A model generated the notes under the pieces. It had not been told where the DNA came from and did not search any database. It saw only the letters and a list, made by a program, of their open reading frames with translations. A stretch of 64,000 bases of DNA from Crocosphaera sp. (lineage in GTDB: Bacteria; Cyanobacteriota; Cyanobacteriia; Cyanobacteriales; Microcystaceae), in NCBI RefSeq assembly GCF_030064895.1, contig NZ_JASJEB010000007.1, forward strand, positions 1-64,000. Reading direction: 5' to 3'. A program made the translations under genes and the position numbers. Of this stretch, positions 52,494-62,618 are shown piece after piece. Within the stretch, counting starts at the first letter, position 1, and each line of letters opens with the position of its first letter.

Positions 52494-53027
52494 GTGAATA
52501 CTCCTGTTTTAAGTTCAACCTTTTTTCTCACCCTTCTGTTGATGGTAGGGTTATTTTTCTTTATTCGCGCTTCGGTTAAGGATCGTACCGAACAAGTTAA
52601 ACTGATCTCAGATGTCCCCAAAACCTCTTTATTAGAGCAACTCAAAGACTATTTTACACAACGGGCCTACAACATCACAGCCTCTGATGCCGGTCAAGAT
52701 ACCATAACTTTTGAAGGGTTAGTACGCCCCAGTTGGTTTTTAGCAATTTTTCTAAGTATGTTAGCAGCATCAGGACTTTTTTGCTTAATATTAGTTCTAT
52801 CCTTTGTTTATCCTGCCCTAACTCCCTTATTTATTGCCCTAGAACTTCTCTCCCCCATCGCTGGAATTTTTTACTGGAAAAAAGCCGAAAGAGTAGAAAC
52901 TGTTTCCTTTTCCCTGGAAAGTCTGAACCAACAAGGATCACACACCGGTAGTCTTTTAACTTTAACAGCCCATCGTGACGAAGTGATCCAATTAAAACAA
53001 ACATTCCCCCTCAAATCGGCCAATTGA
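52494..53027 (+). CDS. Cofactor assembly of complex C subunit B (CCB-like), membrane protein
   Basis: This 177-residue protein with a GTG start has hydrophobic helices at about 7-24, 78-105 and 108-123, and a pattern ('IRASVKDRTEQVKL', 'LEQLKDYFTQRAYNI', 'EGLVRPSWFLAIFLS') typical of the cyanobacterial and plastid CCB family, which helps attach heme c-n (ci) to cytochrome b6. It lies before a strong terminator. The family match is from memory of the pattern, so other membrane families are not excluded. Confidence 0.65.
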   Translation: MNTPVLSSTFFLTLLLMVGLFFFIRASVKDRTEQVKLISDVPKTSLLEQLKDYFTQRAYNITASDAGQDTITFEGLVRPSWFLAIFLSMLAASGLFCLILVLSFVYPALTPLFIALELLSPIAGIFYWKKAERVETVSFSLESLNQQGSHTGSLLTLTAHRDEVIQLKQTFPLKSAN

Positions 53028-53049
53028 GATATAATGATCTAGCGAACAA

Positions 53050-53090
53050 AAATCCCCCTGAATGGCGGTGGGGGATTTGGTCCTTTTTTT
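53050..53090 (+). terminator. Rho-independent terminator
   Basis: AAATCCCCC (53050-53058) pairs with GGGGGATTT (53070-53078) with an 11-base loop, then TGGTCC and a run of seven T. It ends the CCB-like gene. Confidence 0.9.
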
Positions 53091-53102
53091 GGTTTAGTCG
53101 TC

Positions 53103-53432
53103 TTAACCAGTAACAGCAGGAGTCTTTGTTTGCGCTTTAGGCACTTGCGGCTGGTATTCTTTGAGACTGGGAAAGAGAAAATGGTTTTCTTCAACGTATT
53201 GCGCGCCGAATAAACCCTTCTCTGCCCAGAAGTATCTATCAGTGGTGTGTTCGTTTCGTCTTACAATAAGTAAGGCCGGCGGTTGTATCCCAATGGCGTG
53301 AATATACTTTCTAGCGGCTGTAACTGGTTTATCCTCGCCACTTTCGATATTATACTGGGGTACAAGTTCGAGAATTTTCCGGCCTTCCTGGCGACGACGA
53401 CTCTTCCGTTTGCGCTTTCTTGCCAACCTCAT
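53103..53432 (-). CDS. DUF3155 protein
   Basis: This 109-residue protein has a basic N-terminus 'RKRKRKSRRRQEGRKILELVPQ' followed by 'KPVTAARKYIHA' and 'RRNEHTTDRYFWAEKGLFGAQYVEENHFLFPSLKEY', the sequence pattern of DUF3155, confined to cyanobacteria. The basic head suggests nucleic-acid or ribosome binding. The function is unknown. Confidence 0.8.
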   Translation of the reverse strand: MRLARKRKRKSRRRQEGRKILELVPQYNIESGEDKPVTAARKYIHAIGIQPPALLIVRRNEHTTDRYFWAEKGLFGAQYVEENHFLFPSLKEYQPQVPKAQTKTPAVTG

Positions 53433-53664
53433 TACCTCCTGTTTAGACTACATTTATTTGTAGTCATAGTTACAAAATCCGAGGTCATTATATCCCTTTA
53501 ATTTCCAAAAATCAAGCATTGCTTACATAAATGTTAAGTTTTCATAATCTTCTCTATGCCAGGCCAGACATGCTATTGTAGAGTTTATTATCCTTGAGTA
53601 CCATGATTTGTTGTTACAAAACTTAATTATTTGTTACAAAGATTAATATAAAGTTTTTTTTCTT

Positions 53665-54942
53665 ATGTTTTCTGCTACTGCTAGTATTCCTGATCCCAGT
53701 CAAGACTTTATCGCTTTATGTCACTCTCAAGTGACATTGTTAGCCAAAACTTTGCAAGCAGAGTGGAGTGCAGTTTATTTAACCTCAGAAGAAGAGGGTA
53801 AGGCAGTTAATTTAATTCCTGTGTTGATTTATCCTTTGAGAGAGACCATAGAGCAACCTACGCAGTTGAGGGAAGATAAACAGGAGATAACCCTATCTAA
53901 CTTATCTAAGGGTTTATCTAGTAATCTTGATCGCTCTTTGATTGTCCCAGAAAATGAGAAGATTGAGGCTAAAGATTATCAGATTGTGTTACCTTTAGTG
54001 TATAAGGAGGCTGTTTTAGGTGTTCTGGTGACGTACAGAGAAGCCTATCCCTGGCAACCAGAAGAATTTAGTCAAGTTCAGCAAATAGCAGATACTTTAG
54101 CCATTGCCTGTTTATTGGATAAACGTCGGGAGTGGTACGAAAAACAACTACAACTACAACAGTTACAAGAACAGCAACAACGGGATCGTATTGATGATTT
54201 ATTTCATCAGTTGAGGAACCCTTTGACCGCTTTAAAAGTGTTTGGGAAACTATTATTAAAGCGTTTGGGTACTGATGAGCAGAGTCGTTCCATTGCTACT
54301 AATATAGTACGAGAAGGGGAGCATTTGCAAGATTTGATTAAAGAGTTTGAGGGTTATGAAAACTCCCTCAGTAATGAGGAGGAAGTGATTACCTTAAACA
54401 CGGAATCTGTGGCAGTTTCTGAACAGAAATCTTTATCTTTGCCTCCTGAAAAGTCTTTAACTTTGACTCAAGTTTATATTTGGGAAGTCTTAGAAACAGT
54501 TCTGATATCTGCGGAGTCTATTGCTGAGAATAAAGGTGTTGATTTACGAGTTGAAAAAACTGAAAATTTAGAATCTGTATTAGGAAACAACTTGGCATTA
54601 AGAGAAGTTTTTAGTAATTTAATTGATAATAGTATTAAATATACACCTGCATTGGGAGAAGTAACAATTAAATTAGGTTTATCTAAGATAATTGATGATA
54701 AAAAATATCAAGGAATCTTAATTGAAGATACAGGTTATGGGATTCCTATTGAGGAGCAAAAGCGTATTTTTGAAAGGCATTATAGAGGAATTCAAACCAA
54801 TAGTGATATTGCAGGAAGCGGTTTAGGGTTGGCTATTGTTAAAGAAATAATTAGCCAAATGGGAGGATTAATTGAGTTATTTAGTCCAATTTTAGAAAAT
54901 GATAGAGGCACAAGGTTTATTATTTGGCTGGTTAGTAATTAA
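53665..54942 (+). CDS. GAF-domain sensor histidine kinase
   Basis: In this 425-residue protein, the N-terminal part (about 10-160) reads as a GAF-like sensor. The DHp helix carries the phospho-His in 'DLFHQLRNPLTALKVFGKLLLKR' (about 180-200). The ATPase part has the N box 'NLIDNSIKYTP', 'DTGYGIP' and 'GSGLGLAIVKEI'. It is soluble, with no membrane helix. The DHp text resembles the Hik2/chloroplast sensor kinase group, which senses plastoquinone redox state, but I cannot prove this. No response regulator is adjacent. Confidence 0.85.
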   Translation: MFSATASIPDPSQDFIALCHSQVTLLAKTLQAEWSAVYLTSEEEGKAVNLIPVLIYPLRETIEQPTQLREDKQEITLSNLSKGLSSNLDRSLIVPENEKIEAKDYQIVLPLVYKEAVLGVLVTYREAYPWQPEEFSQVQQIADTLAIACLLDKRREWYEKQLQLQQLQEQQQRDRIDDLFHQLRNPLTALKVFGKLLLKRLGTDEQSRSIATNIVREGEHLQDLIKEFEGYENSLSNEEEVITLNTESVAVSEQKSLSLPPEKSLTLTQVYIWEVLETVLISAESIAENKGVDLRVEKTENLESVLGNNLALREVFSNLIDNSIKYTPALGEVTIKLGLSKIIDDKKYQGILIEDTGYGIPIEEQKRIFERHYRGIQTNSDIAGSGLGLAIVKEIISQMGGLIELFSPILENDRGTRFIIWLVSN

Positions 54943-55011
54943 ATTTTTAATTGCTGAATGTTCCCTGATAACTGTTATATTAGAATTAGGAAACTATTTT
55001 AAGTTATTACT

Positions 55012-55413
55012 ATGACTCAAGCTCAAAATACTGAAACTTCATCAATAAAATACGGGGAACGGGAAATTGAAGCAGGAAAATTAGTTACTTTTCCTAATCC
55101 TCGTATGGGTCGTCATTATAAAATTAATGTTACTTTACCAGAGTTTACTTGTAAATGTCCTTTTTCTGGTTATCCTGACTTTGCAACCTTATATTTAACT
55201 TATGTTCCTAATGAAAAAGTTGTGGAATTAAAAGCCATTAAATTATACATTAATAGTTATCGCGATCGCTATATTTCTCATGAAGAGTCCGTTAACCAAA
55301 TTTTAGATGATTTTGTAGCAGCTTGTGACCCATTGGAAGCAACCTTAAAAGGTGATTTTAACCCCAGAGGTAATGTTCATACTGTGATTGAAGTGAGTCA
55401 TAAAAAGAGTTAA
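55012..55413 (+). CDS. queF: NADPH-dependent 7-cyano-7-deazaguanine reductase
   Basis: This 133-residue protein is the short QueF form. The catalytic Cys and substrate region is 'FTCKCPFSGYPDFATLYLTY', and 'VVELKAIKLYINSYRDRYISHEESVNQILDDF' is the QueF signature. It reduces preQ0 to preQ1 in queuosine synthesis. The gene is alone. A hairpin follows at 55511. Confidence 0.94.
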   Translation: MTQAQNTETSSIKYGEREIEAGKLVTFPNPRMGRHYKINVTLPEFTCKCPFSGYPDFATLYLTYVPNEKVVELKAIKLYINSYRDRYISHEESVNQILDDFVAACDPLEATLKGDFNPRGNVHTVIEVSHKKS

Positions 55414-55510
55414 TAATTAACAATGGATAATATGGATAATGGATTAATTAAATAATTCTGGTTTGAAGCCTCCCATTTTAAGGAAAAAAAATTTTGCCTT
55501 TAAAGTCAAT

Positions 55511-55531
55511 CCTCTCACTCTTAGTGAGAGG
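55511..55531 (+). terminator. Hairpin downstream of queF
   Basis: CCTCTCACT (55511-55519) pairs with AGTGAGAGG (55523-55531) over three bases, followed by TAATTATTAATTG. The stem is strong but the T-run is weak. It could equally be a small repeat. Confidence 0.5.
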
Positions 55532-55642
55532 TAATTATTAATTGTTAATTGTTAAGTCCTTAAACTTAGGTAGACATTTTCAAGTTTTTCAGAAAGAATG
55601 TAATTAAATAAGCTTAATTTACATTACAAGGAAGTTCTTTAA

Positions 55643-56470
55643 ATGTTTAACTCGATAAGAAAAATAATTGAATATCTGTTAATATTTTTGTGGGAACCTA
55701 AAACTTTCACTATTAGTTGGATTGAAAATCTTAATAATATTCAAAAAACTTTGTCACCTTTAATTGTTATTTATGCAACTTTTGTAGTATTATTTGGGTT
55801 CATTAGTTTTGGTTTTGGATTGTATAAATCTTATAAAGAAAATGAATTATTACCTAATTATAGCAAAGAGAACATTGATAGTTTTCTAGGATATATTTTT
55901 TTCAATACAGGGCTTGTTTACTACATTTATGCAATTCTGCAAGGGCATCAGATAAATTTGGTAAAGTCAGTTGTCTTTTCTTTAACTATCATCGCATTGA
56001 TATTATTTCCGTCACTTACTATTATTATTAGTTTGGCAATTATCATTGCCTTTGTCTATGGCACTATTTATTTGATTAAATCGTTCACTAATGACACAGA
56101 TATCTTGGTCACTCTTAAAAGAGCAAAAAGATGGCATTGGAATGTTTCTTTTATTCTCAATTCAACATTTAATTCAATATTAGAAATACGTAAAAAATTT
56201 GGTTCTGGAATATCTATACTATTGTCTATTGGTTTTATAATTTGTTTTGCCATAGTTGCATTATATGTTGGTAGAATTTATGTTATTAGTATTTGTACAT
56301 TTTACAACTTCTCAGTTTTAAGTTGGTTTATTATCATGTTTACCTATAGTGTTATATCCTTAGTCATTAGTCTAGTTTTGCTGTTATTAATTAAGTTAAA
56401 AAAAAACTCTACCAAACTTATAGTGGTTTTCATTAAGTATGTTTGGTTAGACTTATGCTCAAAAGATTAG
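55643..56470 (+). CDS. Hypothetical polytopic membrane protein
   Basis: This 275-residue protein has about six hydrophobic helices, near 38-58, 80-98, 108-130, 132-148, 190-215 and 225-255. Charged loops are short and there are no conserved catalytic residues. The N-terminus 'SIRKIIEYLLIFLWEPKTFTISWIENLN' is amphipathic. AT content is high even for this window. I do not recognise the family. Confidence 0.6.
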   Translation: MFNSIRKIIEYLLIFLWEPKTFTISWIENLNNIQKTLSPLIVIYATFVVLFGFISFGFGLYKSYKENELLPNYSKENIDSFLGYIFFNTGLVYYIYAILQGHQINLVKSVVFSLTIIALILFPSLTIIISLAIIIAFVYGTIYLIKSFTNDTDILVTLKRAKRWHWNVSFILNSTFNSILEIRKKFGSGISILLSIGFIICFAIVALYVGRIYVISICTFYNFSVLSWFIIMFTYSVISLVISLVLLLLIKLKKNSTKLIVVFIKYVWLDLCSKD

Positions 56471-56953
56471 CAATTATTTAGATGCCAAATTGATCGAAAA
56501 TTGTAGATTGTCGAAAAGCAGATTGCAGATTGAGTAAATACAAGCCTTTTATTTCGATTGGTAAATCTAAAATATACCCCTATTAAATCAACAATAAATC
56601 TAAAATATAAAATCTACTTGGAGATAGTTTATCAAAATTTTATTTTGTATGTACTGCTATCTAGATAACCGCATATACATGATAGCTAATTTAAGAAAAT
56701 AGTTCTTGAAACTAATTCTAAATAGTTTAGTGATTGAGCAAGTAAATTATTAAATAAGATTTATGCTTGTAAAAAAAGATCCCAAATGGGTTATATAGAG
56801 GGATTAGATAGATCCATTTGTCCTTCTTTTTATGTTAAAATGTAGGGTGGTGAGCGATAAAATAAGCTAATTAAAATTAATATTGGGCTTTTTTGTCAAA
56901 AATATAAGAAAATCATCCTCTAAACTATCCTTGTTAACGGAGTTAAGACACTT
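56471..56953. other. Intergenic region before gyrA
   Basis: 483 bases without a recognised gene. A short 'GTAGGGTGG' like the arms of other repeats lies near 56842. The gyrA promoter should be in the last 100 bases. No clear hairpin or repeat array was found. Confidence 0.6.
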
Positions 56954-59533
56954 ATGACCATCCCTCAAGATAGAATTATCCCCACAGACTTGAGTAATGA
57001 AATGTCCCGTTCTTATTTAGAATACGCCATGAGCGTTATTGTGGGACGAGCATTACCCGATGCCAGGGATGGTTTAAAACCGGTTCATCGTCGCATCCTC
57101 TACGCTATGTATGAACTGGGTTTAACTCCCGATCGCCCCTTTAGAAAATGCGCCCGTGTTGTCGGGGAAGTATTAGGGAAATATCACCCCCACGGTGACA
57201 CAGCAGTATATGATGCCTTAGTGCGCATGGCCCAAGACTTTTCCATGCGTAGTCCCCTCATAGAAGGCCACGGTAACTTTGGTTCGGTGGATAACGACCC
57301 CCCCGCAGCCATGCGTTACACAGAATGTCGTCTGCAAGCTTTATCAACCAACGCCTTACTCAGAGATATTGAAGCAGATACAGTCGACTTTGCCGATAAC
57401 TTCGATGGCTCGCAACAAGAACCCATAGTATTACCAGCCAGAATACCGCAACTTCTCCTCAACGGTTCCTCCGGTATCGCCGTAGGAATGGCCACCAATA
57501 TTCCCCCCCACAACCTGGGAGAATTAATCGACGGGACTATCGCCCTCATCCATAACCCAGAATTAACAGAAAAAGAACTAATTAAAATCATCCCCGGCCC
57601 CGACTTTCCCACCGGTGGACAAATATTAGGTCGTTCCGGCATCCACGACGCTTACCTCAGCGGACGGGGTTCCATTACCATGCGCGGTGTAGCGGAAATA
57701 GAAACCATCGAACAAAGAGGCCGCCCCGACAAAGAAGCCATTATTATCACCGAACTACCCTATCAAACCAACAAAGCAGGTTTAATTGAACGCATCGCCG
57801 ACTTAGTTAACGATAAACGCATCGATGGCATTTCTGATATTCGGGATGAAAGCGATCGCGACGGAATGCGAGTGGTGATCGAACTGAAACGAGACGCTTA
57901 CCCCAGAGTTGTCCTCAACAATATTTATAAACAAACCCCCGTACAAGGTAATTTTGGGGCGAATATGTTAGCTTTGGTCAACGGTGAACCACAACTGCTG
58001 ACAATAAAAGACTTTTTACAAGTTTTCTTAGAATTTCGCGTCGAAACTATCACCCGTCGCACCCAATACGAACTGAGGAAAGCAGAAGAAAGGGATCACC
58101 TCTTACAAGGTTTACTGATCGCCCTCGATAACCTCGATGCAGTTATTCAACTCATTCGGGGGGCTGCTGATACCACCACCGCTAAACAAGAATTAGTAGA
58201 ACAGTTTGGCCTCTCTGTTGTGCAAGCAGACGCTATCCTGCAAATGCAGCTACGTCGTTTAACCGCCCTAGAAGCTGAAAAAATACACGCCGAACACGAA
58301 GAATTACAGCTAAAAATTGCCGATTTAAAAGATATTTTAGCGCGAAGGGAACGCATCGAAGCCATTATCGAAGAAGAATTAACCCAGATCAAAACTATTC
58401 ATGCTACACCAAGACGCACCGAAATAGTTCATGATGACGGAGAAATAGTCGATACTGACCTCATTGCTAACGAACAAGCAATTATCCTCCTCACAGAACA
58501 AGGTTACATCAAACGGATGCCAGTAAGTACCTTTGAGGCGCAACAAAGGGCTACTAGAGGGAAAGCAGCAGCCAAAATTAAAGAGGATGATGTAGTAGAA
58601 CACTTTTTAACCTGTTGCGACCACGATCAAGTCCTCTTTTTCAGCGATCGCGGGGTTGTCTATGCGGTCAATGCTTATCAGATACCGGCATCTTCTCGAA
58701 CGGCCCGAGGGATACCCATTGTCCAGATGTTACCCATTCCCAAAGATGAGAAAATTACCTCCATTGTTGCTGTTAGTGAGTTTAGTGACGATGTATTTTT
58801 AGTGATGTTAACCCGCAACGGTTACATCAAAAAAACTGCCCTCTCTGCCTTTAGTAATATTAGAACTAATGGACTAATTGCCATTTCCCTTGGAGACGGA
58901 GATCAACTGCGATGGGTGAGACTAACCAGAGAAGAAGATAGTATTATTTTGGGAACCAGTAACGGAATGTCCATTCATTTTCAGGCCGATAACCAACAAC
59001 TGCGACCTCTGGGACGGGCAACTCGAGGGGTTAAAGCCATGAAACTCAAAAAAGGTGATGAGTTGATTAGTATGGATATATTAACTGCTCAAGTTACCGC
59101 AGGAATGGCAGATACAGAGGAAGATGAAGAGATTGTAGATAATGAGAATGAAGAGTTAACGGAAGCAGAAACCACTGCTGGGCCTTGGATCTTAGCTATT
59201 ACTAATGGAGGTTATGGGAAACGGGTTCCTATTTCCCAGTTTCGCCTACAAAAACGCGCCGGAATGGGAGTCCGGGCGATTAAGTTTAAGTCAGACAGTG
59301 ACTCTTTAGCTTCCCTGCGTGTGGTTAATGCAGAGGACGAATTAATGATTGTTTCCAACCGAGGGATTATTATTCGTCAAGCGGTAGATGCTATTTCTAT
59401 GCAGTCTCGCGCTGCTACTGGGGTTCGGGTACAACGGTTGGATAGTGAAGATGCGATCGCAGCAGTTGCTTTAGTTCCTCCGGCTCCTGAAACGGAAGGA
59501 GAAGAGGAAGCAGAGGAAAGTACGGAAGAGTAA
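56954..59533 (+). CDS. gyrA: DNA gyrase subunit A
   Basis: This 859-residue protein is complete. GyrA breaks and rejoins DNA during supercoiling. The active-site Tyr lies in '[12 protein letters not shown]' (about 121). The N-terminal '[31 protein letters not shown]' is diagnostic, and the C-terminal beta-pinwheel with a GyrA box-like '[10 protein letters not shown]' covers about 500-830. An acidic tail ends the protein. It is followed after one base by the ADP-ribosylglycohydrolase gene, so the two may be co-transcribed. ParC/GyrA paralogy in cyanobacteria leaves only a small doubt. Confidence 0.96.
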   Translation: MTIPQDRIIPTDLSNEMSRSYLEYAMSVIVGRALPDARDGLKPVHRRILYAMYELGLTPDRPFRKCARVVGEVLGKYHPHGDTAVYDALVRMAQDFSMRSPLIEGHGNFGSVDNDPPAAMRYTECRLQALSTNALLRDIEADTVDFADNFDGSQQEPIVLPARIPQLLLNGSSGIAVGMATNIPPHNLGELIDGTIALIHNPELTEKELIKIIPGPDFPTGGQILGRSGIHDAYLSGRGSITMRGVAEIETIEQRGRPDKEAIIITELPYQTNKAGLIERIADLVNDKRIDGISDIRDESDRDGMRVVIELKRDAYPRVVLNNIYKQTPVQGNFGANMLALVNGEPQLLTIKDFLQVFLEFRVETITRRTQYELRKAEERDHLLQGLLIALDNLDAVIQLIRGAADTTTAKQELVEQFGLSVVQADAILQMQLRRLTALEAEKIHAEHEELQLKIADLKDILARRERIEAIIEEELTQIKTIHATPRRTEIVHDDGEIVDTDLIANEQAIILLTEQGYIKRMPVSTFEAQQRATRGKAAAKIKEDDVVEHFLTCCDHDQVLFFSDRGVVYAVNAYQIPASSRTARGIPIVQMLPIPKDEKITSIVAVSEFSDDVFLVMLTRNGYIKKTALSAFSNIRTNGLIAISLGDGDQLRWVRLTREEDSIILGTSNGMSIHFQADNQQLRPLGRATRGVKAMKLKKGDELISMDILTAQVTAGMADTEEDEEIVDNENEELTEAETTAGPWILAITNGGYGKRVPISQFRLQKRAGMGVRAIKFKSDSDSLASLRVVNAEDELMIVSNRGIIIRQAVDAISMQSRAATGVRVQRLDSEDAIAAVALVPPAPETEGEEEAEESTEE

Positions 59534-59534
59534 G

Positions 59535-60497
59535 ATGGTGAAAATTGCTGAAAACCCAGTCAATGCAGGGATTTTAGGCGTTATTGTTGGGGATGCTTTA
59601 GGGCTTCCCGTACAATTTGAACCGCGATCCTACCGCGATCGCCAACCTGTAACGGAGATGTTTGGTTATGGTGTGTTTAATGTTCCACCGGGGAGTTGGT
59701 CGGATGATTCTTCTTTAACGTTGTGTTTAGTGGATGCTTTAATCAAGGTATCCCCAACCCAACCAGAAACCCTTTTAAAACAAATTAGTGACAACTTTTG
59801 TCAGTGGTTAAAAGATGGCTATTTAACCCCTTTTGGTTACTCTTATGATGTGGGAGGAACTACAGAACAAGCGATCGGTAATTTATCGCGAGGAAGTTCC
59901 CCTTTAGACTCAGGTGAAACAGGAGAAAGGAGTAATGGTAATGGTAGTTTAATGAGAATTTTACCTATTGCTTTTTGTTATCAAAAACTGAGTTTAGAAG
60001 AGTTAATTGTATTAACCCATCAAGTGGGAAGTATTACCCATGGCCATCAACGGTCTAATATTGCCTGTGGTATTTATATAATTATGGCCGTTGAACTATT
60101 ACAAGGAAAAACACCACAACAAGCTTATAAAAATGCTATTCCTATCATTAACCAACATTATCAAGATAAAATATATTCTTCAGAATTGAAGTATTTTCAA
60201 CGAATTTTACAGGGAAATATTGAAACAGTATCTAGGGATGAAATTGGTTCCAGTGGTTATGTTGTGGATAGTTTGGAAGCAGCTTTATGGTGTTTATTAA
60301 CCACAGATAATTACCCTGATGCTGTTTTAAAGGCGGTTAATCTAGGAGATGATACGGATACCGTTGCAGCTATTACAGGAGGCTTAGCAGGGATTTTTTA
60401 TGGTGTACAGGAGATTCCTGAGCATTGGTTAGAACAAATTCCAAAAATTAATGAGATTATTAATTTAATAGAAGGTTTTTCAAATTCTATGGGTTAG
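59535..60497 (+). CDS. ADP-ribosylglycohydrolase family protein (DraG/ARH type)
   Basis: In this 320-residue protein, metal ligands are visible in 'GSWSDDSSLTLCLVDAL' near the start and 'NLGDDTDTVAAITGGLAG' near the end, the paired DD motifs of the DraG/ARH3 family. 'GVIVGDALGLPVQFEPR' is the family N-terminus. It removes ADP-ribose from proteins or nucleic acids. It begins one base after the gyrA stop. Pairing with gyrase may be chance, though gyrase is a known target of some ADP-ribosylating toxins. Confidence 0.9.
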   Translation: MVKIAENPVNAGILGVIVGDALGLPVQFEPRSYRDRQPVTEMFGYGVFNVPPGSWSDDSSLTLCLVDALIKVSPTQPETLLKQISDNFCQWLKDGYLTPFGYSYDVGGTTEQAIGNLSRGSSPLDSGETGERSNGNGSLMRILPIAFCYQKLSLEELIVLTHQVGSITHGHQRSNIACGIYIIMAVELLQGKTPQQAYKNAIPIINQHYQDKIYSSELKYFQRILQGNIETVSRDEIGSSGYVVDSLEAALWCLLTTDNYPDAVLKAVNLGDDTDTVAAITGGLAGIFYGVQEIPEHWLEQIPKINEIINLIEGFSNSMG

Positions 60498-60525
60498 TCT
60501 AATTAAAAAGTCAAATCATATCATT

Positions 60526-60870
60526 ATGAATCAAAACATACTTTATCAAAGATTAGGAATTGAACCTAAGCAACTTCAAGAATTTTGTATAACAGCTAAA
60601 ATAACTGAATTCTGTTTATTTGGATCTATTCTCCGAGAAGATTTTAACCCTGATAGTGACATTGATATTTTGGTTACTTTTGACCCTGACTTAAATATAA
60701 GTTTTTTACAATTTGTCGACCTTGAATATAAACTCGAAACTTTATTCAAACGCAAGGTTGATTTACTGGAAAAAACAACAGTAGAAAAAGACTTTAACTG
60801 GATACGTCGTCAAGAAATTTTAAACAACTATCAGGTAATTTATGAATCGAAATCTATCCTCTCTGCTTGA
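60526..60870 (+). CDS. mntA: MNT-type nucleotidyltransferase, antitoxin of a HEPN/MNT pair
   Basis: In this 114-residue protein, 'LFGSILREDFNPDSDIDILVTF' is the minimal nucleotidyltransferase motif (G-S-x-x-R-x-D...D-x-D). In the HepT/MntA type VII system this enzyme AMPylates the HEPN toxin. It overlaps the toxin gene by 29 bases. The catalytic aspartates are intact although the partner is broken. Confidence 0.9.
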   Translation: MNQNILYQRLGIEPKQLQEFCITAKITEFCLFGSILREDFNPDSDIDILVTFDPDLNISFLQFVDLEYKLETLFKRKVDLLEKTTVEKDFNWIRRQEILNNYQVIYESKSILSA

Positions 60871-61136
60871 TATTAATCAATTTAGTCAAGACCTTCTACA
60901 ATTTGTTGAAAATATGGATGAAGAATATTTTTTAACAGATAAAAAAACTCAAAATTCAGTCCTTTATAATATAACCATTATTGGAGAAGCTGTCAAAAAG
61001 CTAACCCCCGAATTTCGTGAGCAATACTCTCGTATTCCTTGGAAACAAATGGCACCGAATGAGAGATAAATTAGTGCATGATTATAGACAAATTAACCTT
61101 AAACAAGTGTCGAATATCCTTTTCAAAGGCCTCTAG
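60842..61136 (+). pseudogene. hepT: Frameshifted HEPN toxin (HepT)
   Basis: The frame runs to 'GEAVKKLTPEFREQYSRIPWKQMAPNER' and stops at 61069. One extra A in ACCGAATGAG shifts the frame. In the next frame the sequence resumes as 'MRDKLVHDYRQINLKQV', which holds the catalytic R-x4-H of HEPN RNases, then diverges and stops at 61134-61136. The toxin is therefore missing its active site in the translated product and has also lost its normal C-terminus. Confidence 0.85.
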
Positions 61137-61315
61137 CGCACTATTTACTATGTCTGATTTTGAGTCTGATCTGACCGTATTTACCCATTCAACAAGGGGA
61201 GAACTGGGATCCAATTTGATTTCATGGAAAAGCTCGATTCCAGCTTTTTGTATTAAATAAATGGGAGTCTTTTGATAAGAATTGTTAAACTAAAGATAGA
61301 AAATACAAAAATAGA

Positions 61316-62608
61316 TTATATTTTATAATTCTTAATAGCTAATTCTCCTTGTATAAAATCAATAAATTGTCTAGCAGTTCTTCCTGATCTGCCATTATGT
61401 TTAGTTGCCCATTGTTTGGCTTTAAATTCTAACTCATCTTTGTCTATTTTTAAGTTAATTTGTGAGGCTAAATGATGCACAATTTGTAAATAAGTATCTT
61501 GGTTTGCTGGTTGAAAAGTTAAGGTTAAACCAAAGCGATCGCTAAAGGATAATTTTTCTTGTACTGTATCCCAATTATGTATTTCATCAGCATCTTTTGG
61601 ACGGGGGCGATCGTCAAAATATTCCCTAATTAAATGTCTTCTATTAGAAGTTGCATAAACCACCACATTTTTCGCTTTTGCTGTTACATTTCCCTCCAAA
61701 ACAACTTTTAATGCTTTAAAAGCATCGTTATCTTCTTCAAAGGATAAATCATCTACAAAAATAATAAATTTCTGTGCTATATTTCTCAATTGATCCACAA
61801 TCATCGGTAAATTAGATAACTGAGACTTATTAACTTCTATTAGTCTTAATCCCTGACAAGAATATTGATTCAATAAACTTTTAACCAGAGAAGATTTACC
61901 CGCTCCTCGACTACCGTATAATAAAATATTCAGTGCCGAATAACCGGATAATAAAATTTCTGTATTCTTAATTAGTGTTTCTTTTTGACTCTCATAACCG
62001 ACAATTTCGCTTAGAGTTATGGTATCGGCTTGACTAATACCAATTAATTTATTATTGTGCCATTTAAAAGCTTTATATTGGGCAAAAATTCCTGTTCCGT
62101 GTTGACGATAATGAGCAGCTAATTCTGGTAAACAATTTTTCCAATGATCTGTTTGATGAAGAAAAGTATTATCTTTATTTTTATACTGTGCAATAAAAGG
62201 AGAAAAAGGAAGATTAGCTGCTTCTTTAACCCATTGACTAATAGCTTCTAAGGGAAGATTATATAAAGTATTTAAAATACTTAAATCCTGTTCAGCCGCT
62301 TCGATTAAAGGTTGAGGTAAGTTTTCTAAAGAATTATGTTGAACCTGTTGACTAAAAGGATTATCATCAACAAGAATTTTTCTAATAATATAATCTTGCC
62401 AACTTATACCTTGAGAGGCGAAACTTTTTACCCAAAGACCATAAGCTTTAAGGCAATCAATATCAATTTGTTCCTGATTTCTAAAATAAATTAAGTCTAA
62501 TATTTCTAAAAAAGCTTTTCCAATTTCATCCTCTAAAACAGATTGATATAACAGTAAAGAAGCAATTTTTTGGTGAATAAGATGATAATAGTTTAAGTCT
62601 TTATCCAT
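61316..62608 (-). CDS. DUF815 AAA-type ATPase
   Basis: In this 430-residue protein, the N-terminal 190 residues are helical and unassigned. The ATPase part has Walker A 'LLYGSRGAGKSSLVKSLL' (about 232-249) and Walker B 'FIIFVDDLSFEE', followed by 'ATSNRRHLIREYFDDRP' (sensor 1) and a C-terminal lid with 'RSGRTARQFIDFI'. This is the DUF815 family, widespread and of unknown function. The gene points away from sufD and shares the repeat-rich upstream region. Confidence 0.88.
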   Translation of the reverse strand: MDKDLNYYHLIHQKIASLLLYQSVLEDEIGKAFLEILDLIYFRNQEQIDIDCLKAYGLWVKSFASQGISWQDYIIRKILVDDNPFSQQVQHNSLENLPQPLIEAAEQDLSILNTLYNLPLEAISQWVKEAANLPFSPFIAQYKNKDNTFLHQTDHWKNCLPELAAHYRQHGTGIFAQYKAFKWHNNKLIGISQADTITLSEIVGYESQKETLIKNTEILLSGYSALNILLYGSRGAGKSSLVKSLLNQYSCQGLRLIEVNKSQLSNLPMIVDQLRNIAQKFIIFVDDLSFEEDNDAFKALKVVLEGNVTAKAKNVVVYATSNRRHLIREYFDDRPRPKDADEIHNWDTVQEKLSFSDRFGLTLTFQPANQDTYLQIVHHLASQINLKIDKDELEFKAKQWATKHNGRSGRTARQFIDFIQGELAIKNYKI

Positions 62609-62618
62609 GTTTAATCTA

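Noticed and set aside
61078-61260. 60-codon open frame after the HEPN remnant
   Set aside because: Its start overlaps the out-of-frame HEPN sequence and it has no known features. The opposite strand also reads open without a start.
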